From Phoenix dactylifera (Eukaryota > Streptophyta > Magnoliopsida > Arecales > Arecaceae): a stretch of 64,000 nt of DNA. The position numbers were made by a program, and so were the translations under genes. This document shows, one piece after another, positions 11,581 to 24,447 of this stretch. The notes below the pieces were generated by a model. That model had not been told where the DNA came from and did no database searches. It was given only the letters and a program-made list of their open reading frames with translations. The first letter of the stretch is position 1. Every line of letters begins with the position of its first letter. The DNA lies in assembly GCF_009389715.1 (NCBI RefSeq), contig NC_052393.1, positions 5,394,001 to 5,458,000 on the forward strand, given 5' to 3'.

Positions 11581-13260
11581 CTATCCCTCTCCACAGCAGA
11601 TGTTGGACCTAAATGATGGCATTCCCACTTTATTTATCAAAAACAAGCAAACATATAAATAGCTGCTTCCCTAGCAGCTGTTTTTGCACTATTGCTGCGA
11701 TGATCTTTTTTTCTCGTATCACAATTTGGTCTAAATCTGCATGGCTTTTATTTTTTGTGCATCTCTCTCCTTGCTCTCTCTCTCTCTCTCTGGCATGGAG
11801 CAAGGGATAGGCAGCCGGAGAAGATGTGAATTGGCTGGATAAAGAATTCGAGAATATGTCAAACAGCTGGTTCAAGTAGATTTTAATGGCTCCTTAATCC
11901 AACCATTGTGGGACCTAGAAATCTTACATATCCCACTAACTACTCCCTGTCTCCGCTTACCACTTTTTCCTAGCAATTTGTGATATAGCTCAAAAAATAT
12001 TGCCTTTTCGGTTCTCTAATCCTCAGCCATATTCAAACTAGTGGTATGTTTCGATTCACATTCCCTCAGCATCTCTATGTACATTGTAACTACCTTACGA
12101 GGCTAGGTAGCTAGTGTGCTTGGGAAAAGTAGACCAAAATAGTCACCACTCACTATATGACCTGCTACAAATGTATCTACAAATTCAATTAGACGACAAT
12201 TCATTCCCCGTAAAAGAACAATTAATTAAATCTTTAATTTTTCATCTTCATTTAGATTATTTATTCATTCTTGTTGTTTTTATTAGGATGAATGTCAATA
12301 AAGCTAAATTGGAGAGGCTAAGAAATGAAAATTTAGAGGAAATAGGAGAGGCCATCTTTAGGTTTGGCTGGTCCAGAAAGGCTTTACAAAACCAGCTTTT
12401 CTTAAAAAATCGAGCTTTTTATTTTTTTTAAAAAATAGAAACATAAAAATTAAAGCAGGAAACACGTTTGATAATAAATTTTCTATTTTTTTTAAAAAAA
12501 TAGAAGGAAGAATTTTTTTTTTTAATAGAAGCTTTTGTATCATGCCTTCCGATTCCTCTCCTTCGCATCCTAATCCATGCTCCACCGCGGCTTTCCGATG
12601 TCCTGCTACAATCCTCCAATGCTCTATTCGGCCCTTCAACACTTTGCTCGATTTTTCGACTCTCTGCCTCAGCTCTCCAACGTTTTGCTTTGACCCTTCA
12701 CGTAAATCTATCCTACTGCAAGACAAGAGGAAGGAGGAGAGGGGGCGGTGGAGGAGGAAGAGACTAGGGCAGAAGGAGAAAGCATGGCCAGAAAGGAGGT
12801 GAAAAAAAAAGTGTTATCAAACATAGTATCTATTTTCAAAAAACTTACAAAATAAAAATAGATTTTTTATTTTTATTTTTTTTAAAAAGTGAAATTGACG
12901 ACAATTGCAACCTTAAAATTTAACTTTTTTTAATAGAAATTTAATTTCCTTCTTATTTTTCATAGTTTTTCGAGCAACTGAAAATATATTAAGAGAAAAA
13001 CAAAGGGCTAAAACTGAGATCAAAGTTCATTTAGAAGAAAAGTTTAGGGAATTCTTTATTAGTCTCTGTCAGAGAATCATCAGGAGATCAGGTCGGTCAC
13101 GGGTTGAGGTGGGCTAGAATTGGCCTACTAAACTTGCACCCGGGCCAGGTCGGATTAGGACCGGGCCCATTAAATGTTTAAACTATTGTCGGTTGTGCAA
13201 TTGCCGAAAATCCAAACTCCCTAGAAATTCTGTAACTCGTGTACCAAGAAAATAATCCTT
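11581..13260. other. Intergenic sequence upstream of AE7
   Basis: No gene found. About 12350-12950 is a patchwork of AT-rich stretches with long A and T runs and short complementary segments, suggesting a decayed foldback element whose ends I could not define. About 13090-13180 carries GGGTT/CCCGG motifs resembling those of small repeats elsewhere in the window. A short (TC)n run is at about 11776-11791. Confidence 0.4.
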
Positions 13261-15370
13261 TTCACCCCCAACTCCCCATCCTCTTGGAGGCGTCAGCTCC
13301 CGCTCCTCCTCCCTCAATTACCACCAACACCGCCGTCCGCGGCAGCGCTCGTCCCGTCTCCCTTCCTTACACGCGGCGGCACCGGCGACGGCGGCCTCTC
13401 CCCCTCTAGAGAGCAGTCTCCTCTTCTCGCGCTCGTCCCGCGAGGGTTGAAGAGGTTCGCGATTCCGTTGCTTTTCGTTCCTTTTCTTTGTTTTGCTGCG
13501 TCTTGTCTTTACCTTGTTTCGATCTATATTACTTGTTTAGGGTTTCTGGAATGATTTCTGGATTATTTTCTTGATACGTAGTTCTTGTATCCCACTCTTC
13601 TGCTTTTTGGCCTCCGAAGGATTTAGTCTGATGTCGGGATTGGAAAATAACTGTTTCTTGCACGAGTAATCTATGCATGAATCACAAAATTTACGTCCTT
13701 CCATATCGAATGATGAAGCCGTGTGATGCCTTGTAAATTATACTTTTCGGTAGGCATGGCCGCAATTCGAGTAGCAAACCCTAACTTATAAGTTTGTCCC
13801 CTTTTCTGTTTGTGGAAGGAAAGCCGAATTGTTGGAGATTTTACATCGTTTTCATTGATCTTTAGCACGCTTTATGTCGGAGAAAAACTAAATACCATGA
13901 TTAGAGTAGGAAGACCTCAGAGGAGCAGTTTTTTTTTTTTAAATTAATATTTTCAGATAATTAAATACAGATATGTAATCATTTATGGATTTGATTTATG
14001 CATTTTACCGAGATTTTCTAATGGAAACTCTCGCGATTACATGGTAGTTTGTTTGGTCTATGATAATTTGGTATACCTGATGCAATTTGAAGAGAGTAAG
14101 CATGAGGGAGTCCATTTCTAATGGTCTTTATAATGAATAAGCTGTGAAGAATGTGAATCTCATGGTTGCCAGGTAATCTGTTAATATGGATGACACGTAT
14201 TTCAGAGAAACCCATTTTATATCTGTCCTTAAAAACATTATCGAAGAAAATTTTAAAAATATAAGTTGTATGATAATTTTTGGAATTTAATGCCGTAAAG
14301 CTAGCATTTTTTTTATTTAACAATATGGAAAAGGTCTTTCATAACTTGATTTGCTTGTTTCGTTATAGTTGAAGAAGGTGAATGGATAAAAAAATTTAAA
14401 ATTCTATATGAATTTGCAAATCATATTTTTATTACGACTGAAACATGTTGATTTATACATTTCTTTGCTTCTTCGACACATTCCAGTTTGGAAACACTGA
14501 AAAATAAGATGGTTAATGGTTCTGCTTCAGTTCATTCTCATGTTACGGTTCCTAAGCTTTCTTCTATGAGCTGGCTTCACAAGCATCCACTTTTTTTCTT
14601 TTTCCTATTATTATATATAAAAATACTATAAGTTTATAAACCAAAGTGGTACCTGGAGGTGGGTCATGAAACTAGACCTCTTAATCTCAACCCAATGAGT
14701 GCCTGAAGTTGAGTATAGTTAAGGATAAATCACCAAAATAAAGGATGAAAGATAAAAACGGAATGACTGCTAAAACATCAGTGCATGATGCAAGTTAATA
14801 GATGGTGCCAAATAGTATGATTAGCTGCCAGAACTGAGGAGAGATGCATCACTTGCTAAATAAGATACTGCAACTAGAAGAAATAAAATGAGGATGAGGT
14901 CTTACTTTCTAAGCAGTTACCTTTGAATTTATGTTAACCTATTTTTTTCTCTGCAACAATAATGGAATAACAATTATCAACTCTGTTTTTTTTTTATATT
15001 CATGACAATATCTTGTATTCAAGCATGAAGTTGACCACCATATGGTAGTTCTTTATGAAATGGAAACAGGCAAGCATAAAGGTAGTGCATGGCTTCTTTT
15101 GCCAAACATAAGGAATGTTTGCAAGTCGGTTGCTGACTCTTCCTACCATGCTAAGAGAGCATGCTGGGGATAGCACTCGCAACAACATGACTGTTCCATT
15201 TGTTAAAAATGATAGATCACTATTCTTATTTCTTCAATTAGTTATTGCTCTATTCGATTATTATCATAACTATAACTATTAATTTGAGTTCTTGTCTTAT
15301 TTTTTTCTCCAGGAATACCCAAGTAAAGAGACTTTACTTTGTTCACGCGTTTCAATTTGAGTAGCAGAAA
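13261..15370 (+). promoter_or_regulatory. AE7 5'UTR with a long leader intron
   Basis: A GC-rich, pyrimidine-rich stretch (about 13261-13455) has the look of a plant 5'UTR exon. A clear acceptor (TTTTTTCTCCAG, ending 15312) precedes the exon carrying the start codon at 15371. A leader intron of about 1.85 kb is inferred; its donor is uncertain, with AGAG|GTTCGC at about 13455 the best candidate. A telo-box-like AAACCCTAA lies inside the intron near 13777. Confidence 0.5.
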
Positions 15371-18300
15371 ATGGTTACAGGGTTGATCAATGCTAACCCC
15401 ATAGTGTACGAAAGAAAAGAGAGGCGGGTTCGAAGTGCACCAACAGACATAGATGAATATGCTGAAGAGCCTATAGATCAACTAGAGATCTTTGATATCC
15501 TTCTAGTATATTAAGTTTTACTAGTGATTATCCAGGAATGTTCTTTCTAATTTCCTTCTTATTTATTTCTTTTGTTTGCTTTTTTGCTGCTTGAGCAGAT
15601 CATTCATTTTCTCTCAAAATGTCGCTTGTGAAATTTTTTCAGTTACCAATATTTTGCCTTTTTCTTATATCTGCCATATAATTCCTTAAAACTTTTGCTG
15701 TTTGATTTTCCCAGTAAATATTGACATGAATATTTGGAGCAATTAACATAAGGGATGTGCAATGTAGCTTGTAGAGAATATACAAAGTTTTTTGAGAGAG
15801 AAACATGAGGATGAGGGTGAAATTTAAGATATGATTTTAGGTTTGACTTAAAGACAGTCATCGAGAAAAGGTAATCTCTGATTTGGTCCACTCATTCTCA
15901 AAGATGGCTTATTTTCAGACCTTCAGAAAAATGACCATTGTGCCTCATGTCACAGAAGTCTTCCTTTTGTACATTCTGATAGTAATATTGATTTGCATAC
16001 CCTTGTCTATCACATCATATCAGGTTTTTAAGATACTGGAGTGTTTTAGAGCATGTTATGGGAAATCATAGACTCAAGGTTGAATTACAACAATGTGTAG
16101 AACCTATAGACATATATTCAGGCATTAGTGGTCAATCCAATTCTAGAGTATTCACCAGGGTAATATGTTGTCAGCCATGTTAGACTTGGAATATGGTTGT
16201 TTATAATGGATCAGTTAAGTGCATTAATGGACATACCCTGCCTGATATGCTTTTGGGAGGGTGGCCTAAAATGTAAGGATGAGGTTACTTGTGTAACACA
16301 TCAAAGGCCCTAGAAAAGGGTTTGTATGATTGAAAAGGAAGGTGATATTTCCAAACCATATTAATCTTCAGGCATTAAAAAGTTACTTATCTTGTTATAT
16401 TTCATGCAAAAACCATGTTTTCTGCAGTATCTGATACAAGGTGAGACCAAAGATCCATGTAGACAAAATTATTCTGGTTCTAGGACCCATTAGCTATACG
16501 ATTAGTCAGTGAACTTGAACCCTTCTTTTTAGTTGTTTGAATTAGATTTGAGTGTTTTCTGTTGTTACATGCCTGTGGTAAAAATATCAATGATGCACTT
16601 TGAACTACAAGGTAGCCCACTTACCTATGTGATTGCAGATGTAATTGAAGAAATTGTGGACTCATAGCTTGCAACTGGTACTGATTACTACAACTTCATC
16701 CTCATTAAGTATAAAAGCTTGGCAGGTGTCAGGATCCGTGATCAACATGAGGATATGATATGGGGTAAGCAGCTGATTAGAAAAATGAATGGTTCTTTAT
16801 ATCTGAATCAGGAACCAAAGTTCCTGTTGCGAAGGGTTTACTGGACCAGTTTAACCAGCTCATCATTTTAACCTGCTAGGCTCATAGACCGGTTCTTTTG
16901 GGAGCTGCTTTGACCAGGTAAGACCTGGGTTCAATGGGCTAATTCTGGTGTACAGTAATCTCTCTTTACTGTTGTTTGGGCAATTTAGGGAGCCTAGTTA
17001 GTGAGTTATACTAATAGAGGATAGTGGATAACACTCAGAATGCACTTGGATGTCCTGCAAAGAGTGTTGGTTTTGTGATTGTGCATGGCTTTTAGGATAA
17101 CAATTTTTTTTTTTTTTTTGAAAAAATGGTTTTTGATGGTTATTTTCCTTCCTTGTGTCATACTTGCTTTCTCAATCCTTAGCAAAATTTTCTGAAAAAA
17201 TTCTACTTTAACATGTCAAATTCGGAGCAAAGAAAAGACAGAATTATGACTGTGGGTGCCATTTGGCTTTAGCTTAATTTTTAGGCTTTCAGCAGCTACT
17301 GTACACAGAATTCTTGATTCTGATAAGACATGAAGATAATATTTATTCAGGCAAATTAATCCTGGAAAGTATTCAGTTATCCAGGTTCTGCGTCATCAGC
17401 ATAATGTTGCCTTGTCTATTATGTCAGTCTCATCAGTGCATAACAATTGGTTGTCCGGAACTGCTTTTCTTTTCTCTCATATTTGTATCACCTTTTGGGT
17501 TATATTCACTTTGTTGATGAAGCTTCCAACGAGTTCTGCCGTGGATCCAACTTTGTATATTCTTCACTTTCTATGAGAAATGCTTGGATTCCTTAATATT
17601 CTTAAATCATATCAGAGATATAAAGGACCCAGAACACCCATATTCATTGGAAGAACTGAAAGTGGTCACAGAAGATTCAGTTGAAGTTAATGACAGGCAC
17701 AGTTATGTTAGGTAAATACCTATCTTCTATTAATCTGAACTGTATTTTGGTTGTCTGTTCAACTTGTTATATTGTTTTCCATCGTCAAGAATTATTTCTT
17801 TGGTTCAGGGTCACTTTTACCCCGACAGTTGAGCATTGCAGTATGGCAACTGTTATTGGACTTTGCTTACGTGTAAAACTTTTGCGTAGTCTTCCTTCTC
17901 GTTACAAGGTAAAGTTAGCCATTTGGTACATCCTTATACATCAAAAATTATTGTGGCAGTGTATTTTCCTACAAGTGTAGCGTTGTGCTTTTTAAGTTTG
18001 AGACTATATGTTGTTTAAAGATCAAAGCTAACTATGAACACTTGGTATTCTTTACATGCCAAATGGGTGATCTAGTTTTTTTGTGTTATATTCTGGACTA
18101 GCTGTTTCCATCAGCTGCAACTCTAGAATATATTATGCCCCTTGACAAAATACATACAAGTTGAAGAAAGCTACAATATTTGGTATAGAAGTTTCATGTA
18201 CCATTTCATCATTTGCTACATTTAATTGCATTAAAAGAGGTTACATTTGTCATAGGAGATCATTCAAAAATAATCTGTCATATCATTTAAAATTAGTGGA

Positions 18301-21300
18301 AATCTAACATGGATGATGGTAAATAGTGGTAGGAGGTTGGTGGAAGGTTTATGTGTAGCATTTCTCTCAATTTGCTTATTGAGAGTTGGGACCAGTAGTG
18401 GGGAGCTTAGAAATATGTCCTAGAAGGTCATGGAAGGCCCAATGTCGATAAAGAAAAGGATCATAGATATATCCCTCCCTCCCCCCCCCCCCCCCCCCCC
18501 CCCCAAAAAAAAAGGAAAAAGAATCTCACAATTAGCTAGAAAGCTAAGGAGATCATTCAAGCTTAGCTTATCATGATATTTCCCTTTTGTCACCAAGATT
18601 CTTATCATGGAATTTTGCAACATCATTTTTGAAACTTTTGTTTCTTAATGTATACGCATTTGGTGGGTTTTTATGAAACTTACTGCATTTAATGTATTTA
18701 TCTACTTAGGCATCTAGACAAGGTTTGCTCATGAATATAGATATGTTGATTATCACTTACTAAATCATCTGTAACATGATAAAGGTGATCATCTAGACAA
18801 GCTTGCTCTTGAATATTGATATTTTGATTGTCACTTACTACTCCATTATCCGTAACATGATAAAGGTGATCAAGAATTGGATCTCTTCACTCCATATGGC
18901 TATGGAACACATATATCCATATGTTAGTTTCTAATTTTCTATTATCTAATGAGAGTAACAGGCATATAGTTATTTCTGTTACCATAAGAACTTGTGCGTG
19001 CGTGTGCTTATTCCCCCATTGGATATGCTTTTGGGAGGTCTTGGATACTTAAGAAGGGCCAAGGACCCTAATTAATAACTTTTGGCTAGCCTTTTTTTGG
19101 CGAGGTCGTAGGTCATTATAAATGGATTAGAGTTGACCATGGTCCATGTGCAGCTAGGGGATACTACGACATAACCCCTTTTGGGGCTGACCATGAGTTG
19201 GTCATTGCATTTTATTTCTGATTGGACTTTCTCGAGTGAGAATGCAAAGGCTTAAATAGGGAGTATGTAAGAACCCACATGGTTGTGTTTTTAGCCCGAC
19301 ACTAGATGTGCATTGGAGAGGTTTTGGATACTTATGTAGGACCTAGAACTCTAATTTACAACTTCTTGATAACCCTTTTTGGTTGAGGTCCTGTGTCAAT
19401 TTCAAATGGTATTAAAGTTGATTTATCTCATGGCCCGTTTGTGCCTAGAGGACACTATAGCATAAGCCTTTTTGTGGCTAACCACAAGTTGGTCATGATA
19501 TCTTTGTTTTTGATTGGACCTTTCCCTAGCGAGAATGCTTGGGCTTAAACAGGAGAATGTGTAAAAACCTGTACTAGCATTTGTTTAGTCGTTGAGGAGG
19601 TCTTGGATACTTAAGCAAAGTCAAGGACCCTAATTAATAACTTCTAGCTAGGGCTGCAGCTTGGGCGAGTTGGGTTAGGTTAAGGGCAAATCTAACCCAA
19701 CCCTACTTATGTATCTACCAACTCTAGCCTTACCCAAATCGCGATTAGTTTGAGATTTCTCTAATCTAACCCAACTGACCCCGATTTTAAGTTAAAATCA
19801 AAGTATGCTGAACGGGCCCGTACCGGCCAGTTCAGCCCTAACCGAACCAGTCCGGTCTCTGACCTATCTGGTTCTGCTTTGAAAAACAGTTCCGGTCCAT
19901 ATGGGATCGGAACCAAGCGGTGCCGGGCCAGAACCAGCCGGTACTAGATGCGTACCGGACGGTTCTGTCCGGTACGGCTAGGAACTTGTGCGAACCGGTC
20001 GGTTCGCACCGGTTCACCACATCGCGCCTGCGTGCGCTGGGCAAAGTACTCACGCGCGCGGCCCGTGTTATGCAGACTAGTTCGATACAGGTCCGAACTG
20101 GTCCTGAACCGGTCCGGTAGGCCATCGGTACGCCTACCAGTACTAGTTCAGCATACCTTGGTTAAAGTTCTGTTTATGTTGGATTGGGTTGGCGAGTCAA
20201 GGTGGGGTCATGTCGAGTCGGGTTTTGCCATGTTGGTCAGGTTAGATCCTAATGAATATGAATTTTGAGATAGTGGAAAGGTTTGCAGCATTTTTGTTGG
20301 ATTGATATTTGTTGGATTGAGGCCTCAACAATTCATCATTTTAGTGGTACACTTATCCAAAATTTTACAAGATAGAAGATATAACTATATAAACATATAA
20401 ATAGTCTATATGAAACATAAATATGAATTATAAATATGCATTTCGTCAATTTATTTGCATATTGGGTTGGGTCAAGTTCGGTTTGGGTGGAAGGTCGACC
20501 CTAACTCTGTCATACTTGAGCTCAAGCTGGAATTTGTGGGCCCATGGCCAATTCAAATTTATAAATCTCAACCCAACATCAACCTCAACCAAATCTTACT
20601 TCTGCCTAGGATTTAGGTGAGATCCTGAGTTGTTTTATATATCAAACTTTTTCTCTTTCTCATCGACAAATATGAAATAGCTTAAAGACTCAGGAATCTA
20701 TAGGCCTAGAATTCCTCCTCTGCATCTTGACTTTCTCTTGGGTTCTTATCATGAGAACAGGACAAAGATCCTTTGGATTACATATAAGTGCTTTTAGTGT
20801 ATCCATTGGTGATATATATTCTTTTTAAGATTATTTGAAAATCTAACTACGTGATTGTATGTCATTTTTTCAGGATGAGAGAAAGCATGGTACACCGTAC
20901 CAGCCCAAATCGGGCCGTACAGGATGTACCATATCATACCGATTTGGTATCGGTACCTGGTACGGACGGCGTATCGACACTCGGTATGCCAAAAAAACTC
21001 TATACTGTACTGTATCGACACTGTGCTAGTATAGCACTGGCATAGGGACCAGTACCAAGATGGCAAACCTTAAGAGAATGTCACAAGGTTGTCAAGGTGC
21101 TGAGCAATCCCTAGACGGCAAGGACCCTAACTTTGTAGGCACCATCTTGTCATCAAGGTAGACTGCCTAGTGACTTAGGCAATCCATCTATAGAAAAATA
21201 TACCAAAAAATAAAAATGTAATACTAACACAATTAACCTCATTTGTAAATCTTATATATATATATATATATTACTATTACCAAATAATAAATGTTAACAT

Positions 21301-23467
21301 ATTTATGTAGATGTGACATGAATTATAAAAGTTGAACAATGAAGATGGTAGCATGCCACATAGATTCAATAATCAAAGGATCTGTCCATAATAAATAAGT
21401 GGAAATGACGTTGATTGGAATAATGGTTGCAAATTCTATTTTGGCAATCAAACAGAAAAATTCAGCATAAACCAACAGCTGAACATCATCTTCTATTTCT
21501 TAATATAGAAACTTACTTTGATATTAAAGCTAAAGCGCTAGAACTGGTCTCTTTCACAAAAAGTTGATGTAATGAAGAAAATAAACTGGATTTATAAAAT
21601 TGACCACCCCAACAGTTGGGACAAGGCTTGATGACAATGGTTATGGACCAAGGTTGCAAGTGAATTGGATTGACCTACTTCCAAGTTGGAACCTATCCAA
21701 AATTAATCTAGCCCGACCTGAAGTGAAAATATTTGGATTAGGCTCAGATTAAAAAACATGACCCATTCTGTATATCAATTGGATTTGGATCTTTAAATTC
21801 CCAATCTGTACTTGAAGCAACCCGAACTGATCCAAAACTAGTATTGTATATCTTTCGAAACCCTCTAAATATAAGAAATTAGTCTTTTTTTCATGATATA
21901 GTTTGCTGATAATTTATGTTATGTTATTGTGATGATTTGTGGTTTTGAATCAAATCTCATTATGTTTTTGATAATATTTGTATTGTTTACTATTATTTTA
22001 TTGCATAACTTGTTGGTGATATAATTGGATAATCTTTTTATATATGTTTATTATGATTCATGTTTGGATTGTTCTTGACCTAATTTAACCCAAAAAATCT
22101 GATGGTTTTGTAAAATTAATATTAAATCCGATCAGATCCAACTTGAAAGTAATTGGATTAGGTTTGGTTCAATATTTTGACCCAATTCAAAAGTGGATTG
22201 GATGTGGGTTGTGGGTTGTGCTCATCCCTGATCCAACCCAACTTTCTTGCAGCCTTAGTTATGGTAGAAGTCATTTAACTGGTCAAAGCAGTCATACAGA
22301 AATTTATAAGGTTTGCAAGCTTCCTTTATATCATTTGGGATGTCAGTTGGAGTATTATTTTGCAACATAGAATAGATTGAATTTATAAAATCTAAATTTG
22401 CATGGTTTTCTGCTAATCACTGTGGGCTTAGAGTTCACATGATACTATTGGAGTGTACATGAGATTTTTGAGTGACTAAAAAGCTTCAAGAGTCATAATT
22501 AGGTGGAATATTTTTGTTACTTGGATTTGATGAGGGCTTTATGAGTTAACGACTAGGATCACTATGAAAGGGACCTGCATAAGTCTATGGCATGAAATTA
22601 TGGAGGAGAGGATGGCATTATGAAATCAGACTGTAGTGTATGTGAATTCATGTTCGTGCATTTAGAAGGGGAATCTAACAGAGGCCTTGCTACTGAAAAA
22701 AAAAACATTACTGAAGTATCATGAAGGCTCCTAGTTGACTTTTGGTTTGGTTTGCTTTCAAAGTTGATGTTCTTCCTTCTCCAGATATTTCATCTGTGCT
22801 CAATAAAATGGAGCACATGTTGAAGAATAATGGTTTCCATATGTCAACTTTCTGCTCGAGGGGCCATGTGTTGCCCTGGGTTTTCTTTTTCCTGTTGGCA
22901 CTGTTAATGCCAGTTTAGGCCTGCAGGCCTTATAATGTTTCTTTTTGGCCTGGCCAAGGGTTGTGTATGGTGTCATTTTAGCCATCATCAGAACTAAGAA
23001 AAAGAAATGACTTAGGAGAGAAACCACCATGTTTACTTAAAAAAGATTATATTATTTGGAAAACTGCGATGATTTAGTTATATTTGTTTTTCTGTGTGAT
23101 TAGCAACTTTGATGATGTTTTATTGTCTTTGTTTATAATAGTTACCGGTCTTCATGTCTGGTTAAGATTAACTGATCTGTGATCTTGTAATCCTTGATGC
23201 ATTTTCTATAGGTTGATGTTAGGATAGCCCCTGGAACACATGCGACTGAAGCTGCTGGTACTTTTATCTTCATACTTGTTACTGTATTTGATACTAGTTC
23301 ATTTATTCTTCTGGTAGCACAATATTTATATATTTGTAATCTCACTTTATTTCTCAATTCTTGTAGTAAATAAGCAGTTGAACGACAAGGAACGTGTAGC
23401 AGCAGCATTAGAGAATCCCAACCTGTTGGAAATGGTTAACGAGTGCTTAGCACCAACCTTTGCATGA
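15371..23467 (+). CDS. AE7 / MIP18-family (CIAO2B) Fe-S assembly factor
   Basis: Coding exons are 15371-15494, 17606-17711, 17809-17908, 23212-23257 and 23367-23467, joining in frame to 158 residues, the usual length of plant AE7 (Arabidopsis about 157). The protein belongs to the cytosolic iron-sulfur assembly (CIA) targeting complex, which with CIA1 and MET18 passes Fe-S clusters to nuclear and cytosolic enzymes of DNA metabolism. Visible marks are [20 protein letters not shown] (about 34-53), the core [20 protein letters not shown] with the reactive-type Cys at 87, and the tail [19 protein letters not shown]. Introns 2, 3 and 4 have GT-AG ends (GTAAAT, GTAAAG, GTACTT donors). Intron 1 has a U12-type donor and no usable AG at its end. 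Intron 3 is 5.3 kb and repeat-filled. The start codon is the first in the exon and matches the family N-terminus (MV.GLIN.NP). Confidence 0.93.
15495..17605 (+). other. AE7 intron 1: probable U12-type AT-AA intron
   Basis: The donor reads exactly ATATCCTT, the U12-type AT-AC consensus, directly after the last base (G) of exon 1. A near-consensus U12 branch site TTCCTTAAT is at 17589-17597. To restore the family-conserved DHIRDIKDP the next exon must begin ATCAT at 17606, so the intron ends in AA, about 9-10 nt past the branch site. The nearest AG (17616-17617) puts exon 2 in a frame with an immediate stop codon. AT-AA ends are rare but known among U12 introns. The intron is 2111 bp and AT-rich. 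Confidence 0.75.
18472..18504. repeat. Poly(C) tract in AE7 intron 3
   Basis: A run of at least 24 uninterrupted C residues is preceded by CCCTCCCT and followed by nine A residues. It could form G-quadruplex or i-motif structures and is error-prone in sequencing, so the length is uncertain. Confidence 0.85.
18711..18870. repeat. Tandem duplication, unit about 80 bp
   Basis: Two adjacent diverged copies (18711-18789 and 18790-18870) both begin CATCTAGACAAG and end GATAAAGGTGAT. They lie in AE7 intron 3 and carry no coding signal. Confidence 0.75.
19010..19650. repeat. Satellite-like tandem repeat, period about 280 bp
   Basis: The motif TTGGATACTT recurs at 19041, 19324 and 19603 (spacings 283 and 279). 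The sequence between is clearly related (TTGGTCAT, GATTGGAC, GAGAATGC, GGCTTAAA shared in order). There are about 2.2 diverged units in AE7 intron 3. Confidence 0.7.
19799..20160. mobile_element. hAT-like MITE, 362 bp
   Basis: Termini are CAAAGTATGCTGAAC and, on the other strand, CAAGGTATGCTGAAC (14 of 15 identical). The element is flanked by 8-bp direct repeats GTTAAAAT and GTTAAAGT (7/8). The interior is GC-rich with many ACCGG/CCGGT motifs and has no plausible coding. It sits inside another repeat-like segment (about 19655-20620) rich in AACCCAA and GGGTT in AE7 intron 3, so it is a nested insertion. The 8-bp duplication and CAAGG ends fit a non-autonomous hAT element. Confidence 0.75.
20886..21072. 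mobile_element. hAT-like MITE, 187 bp (GTACCG family)
   Basis: It starts CATGGTACACCGTACC and ends with the complement of AAGGTTTGCCATCTTGGTAC. Flanking 8-mers are AGAGAAAG and AGAGAATG (7/8). The interior has repeated GGTAC, CGGTA and ATCGACAC motifs shared with the copies at 60.4 and 61.2 kb. It lies in AE7 intron 3. Confidence 0.75.
21100..21648. other. AE7 intron 3 filler with short (TA)n
   Basis: AT-rich intron sequence including a (TA) run at about 21254-21271. Nothing coding is visible. Confidence 0.5.
21649..22258. mobile_element. hAT-like foldback element, 610 bp
   Basis: It starts CAAGGTTGCAAG and ends with the complement of CTAAGGCTGCAAG. The flanks are TTATGGAC and TTATGGTA (6/8), within a shared GTTATGG. 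Subterminal AACCCAA/TTGGGTT motifs differ from the GTACCG copies, so this is a related but distinct subfamily. It is in AE7 intron 3. Confidence 0.6.
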
Positions 23468-24447
23468 TGGGTAGTTGTGTGCAGAATTGCGGGGGATGGA
23501 TGATTTAATTTGTTTGCACGGTTGTATACAGAAGAAATAATTGGTCATCCTTTCAGAATCCAACGATTACTGTCAGTTCCCTCGGATAATGCCAGATTAT
23601 ACATGGGTAATTTTCGAGCTCTGTTAAGGTCGACCACAGGTGGATCCAACTACTTTCCTTGTTTGTGTCTGTACTTTTTGGAACTCATGTTGTGATTATC
23701 CAAAATACGTTACAATGATTAGTAAAATACAATGCTATCATATGCTTGAAGTGCACAGTGATGAAGATAATACATATTTGTGGTATGAATTCTTAAAAAG
23801 AATGAAGGGTTGCTAAGTCTTTAGTGTGGTATTAAATGTTTATGTTGGGGAACTTCACCTATTTGCTAGACATTCTTCAATTATTGATGGTGATTGTCAC
23901 TTTTTGTAAAAATGCGTTCGAACTCATTTGATCTTTTTTCCCCCATGACTATTGCAGTATTGGCCAATATTTTTCATTCTGATTTAATCGTTCTTTCAGT
24001 ATTATCTTGCATATAATGGGAAAGCACCAATATTTCAAATTCTGAATCATGTGACCTTGAGCAAATTGGTTTGTGTGATCACCAGACAAAGTAAATCTGA
24101 TGGAACAACAATTTATTATCAAGTGTATGTCAGAATATTTGTATGCATTACATGTAATGCACTGGACTTTTTGGTATATTTCTGTCTTGGTATCAAATGA
24201 ATGGATAGTCTGGGCATGTGTTGGGCCTTTTTCAAGTGCATGTGTGATAAGATTTGGAGGAAGTAGCATGAAGCTTGTATCTTGATCATACTTAGATCAT
24301 ACTTAATCTACTACTATGCATGACTGATTTTCAAATTGGTAACGCTCCACAATATGTGTATATATTACATTTTTTTGTAGCCTTTTGTTATTTGCAGTCG
24401 AGGTTATTCTGCTTACTAATCTGATAGTTGTGCCCTTGTATATTGAT
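23468..24447 (+). other. AE7 3'UTR and downstream spacer
   Basis: About the first 230 bp should be AE7 3'UTR. Beyond it is AT-rich sequence with no recognisable frame. No polyadenylation site could be fixed. Confidence 0.4.

Noticed and set aside
15495-15520. GT donor after exon 1 of AE7 (CTA|GTATAT)
   Set aside because: It would add Asp-Ile-Leu-Leu and no acceptor in the right phase restores the conserved IRDIKDP.
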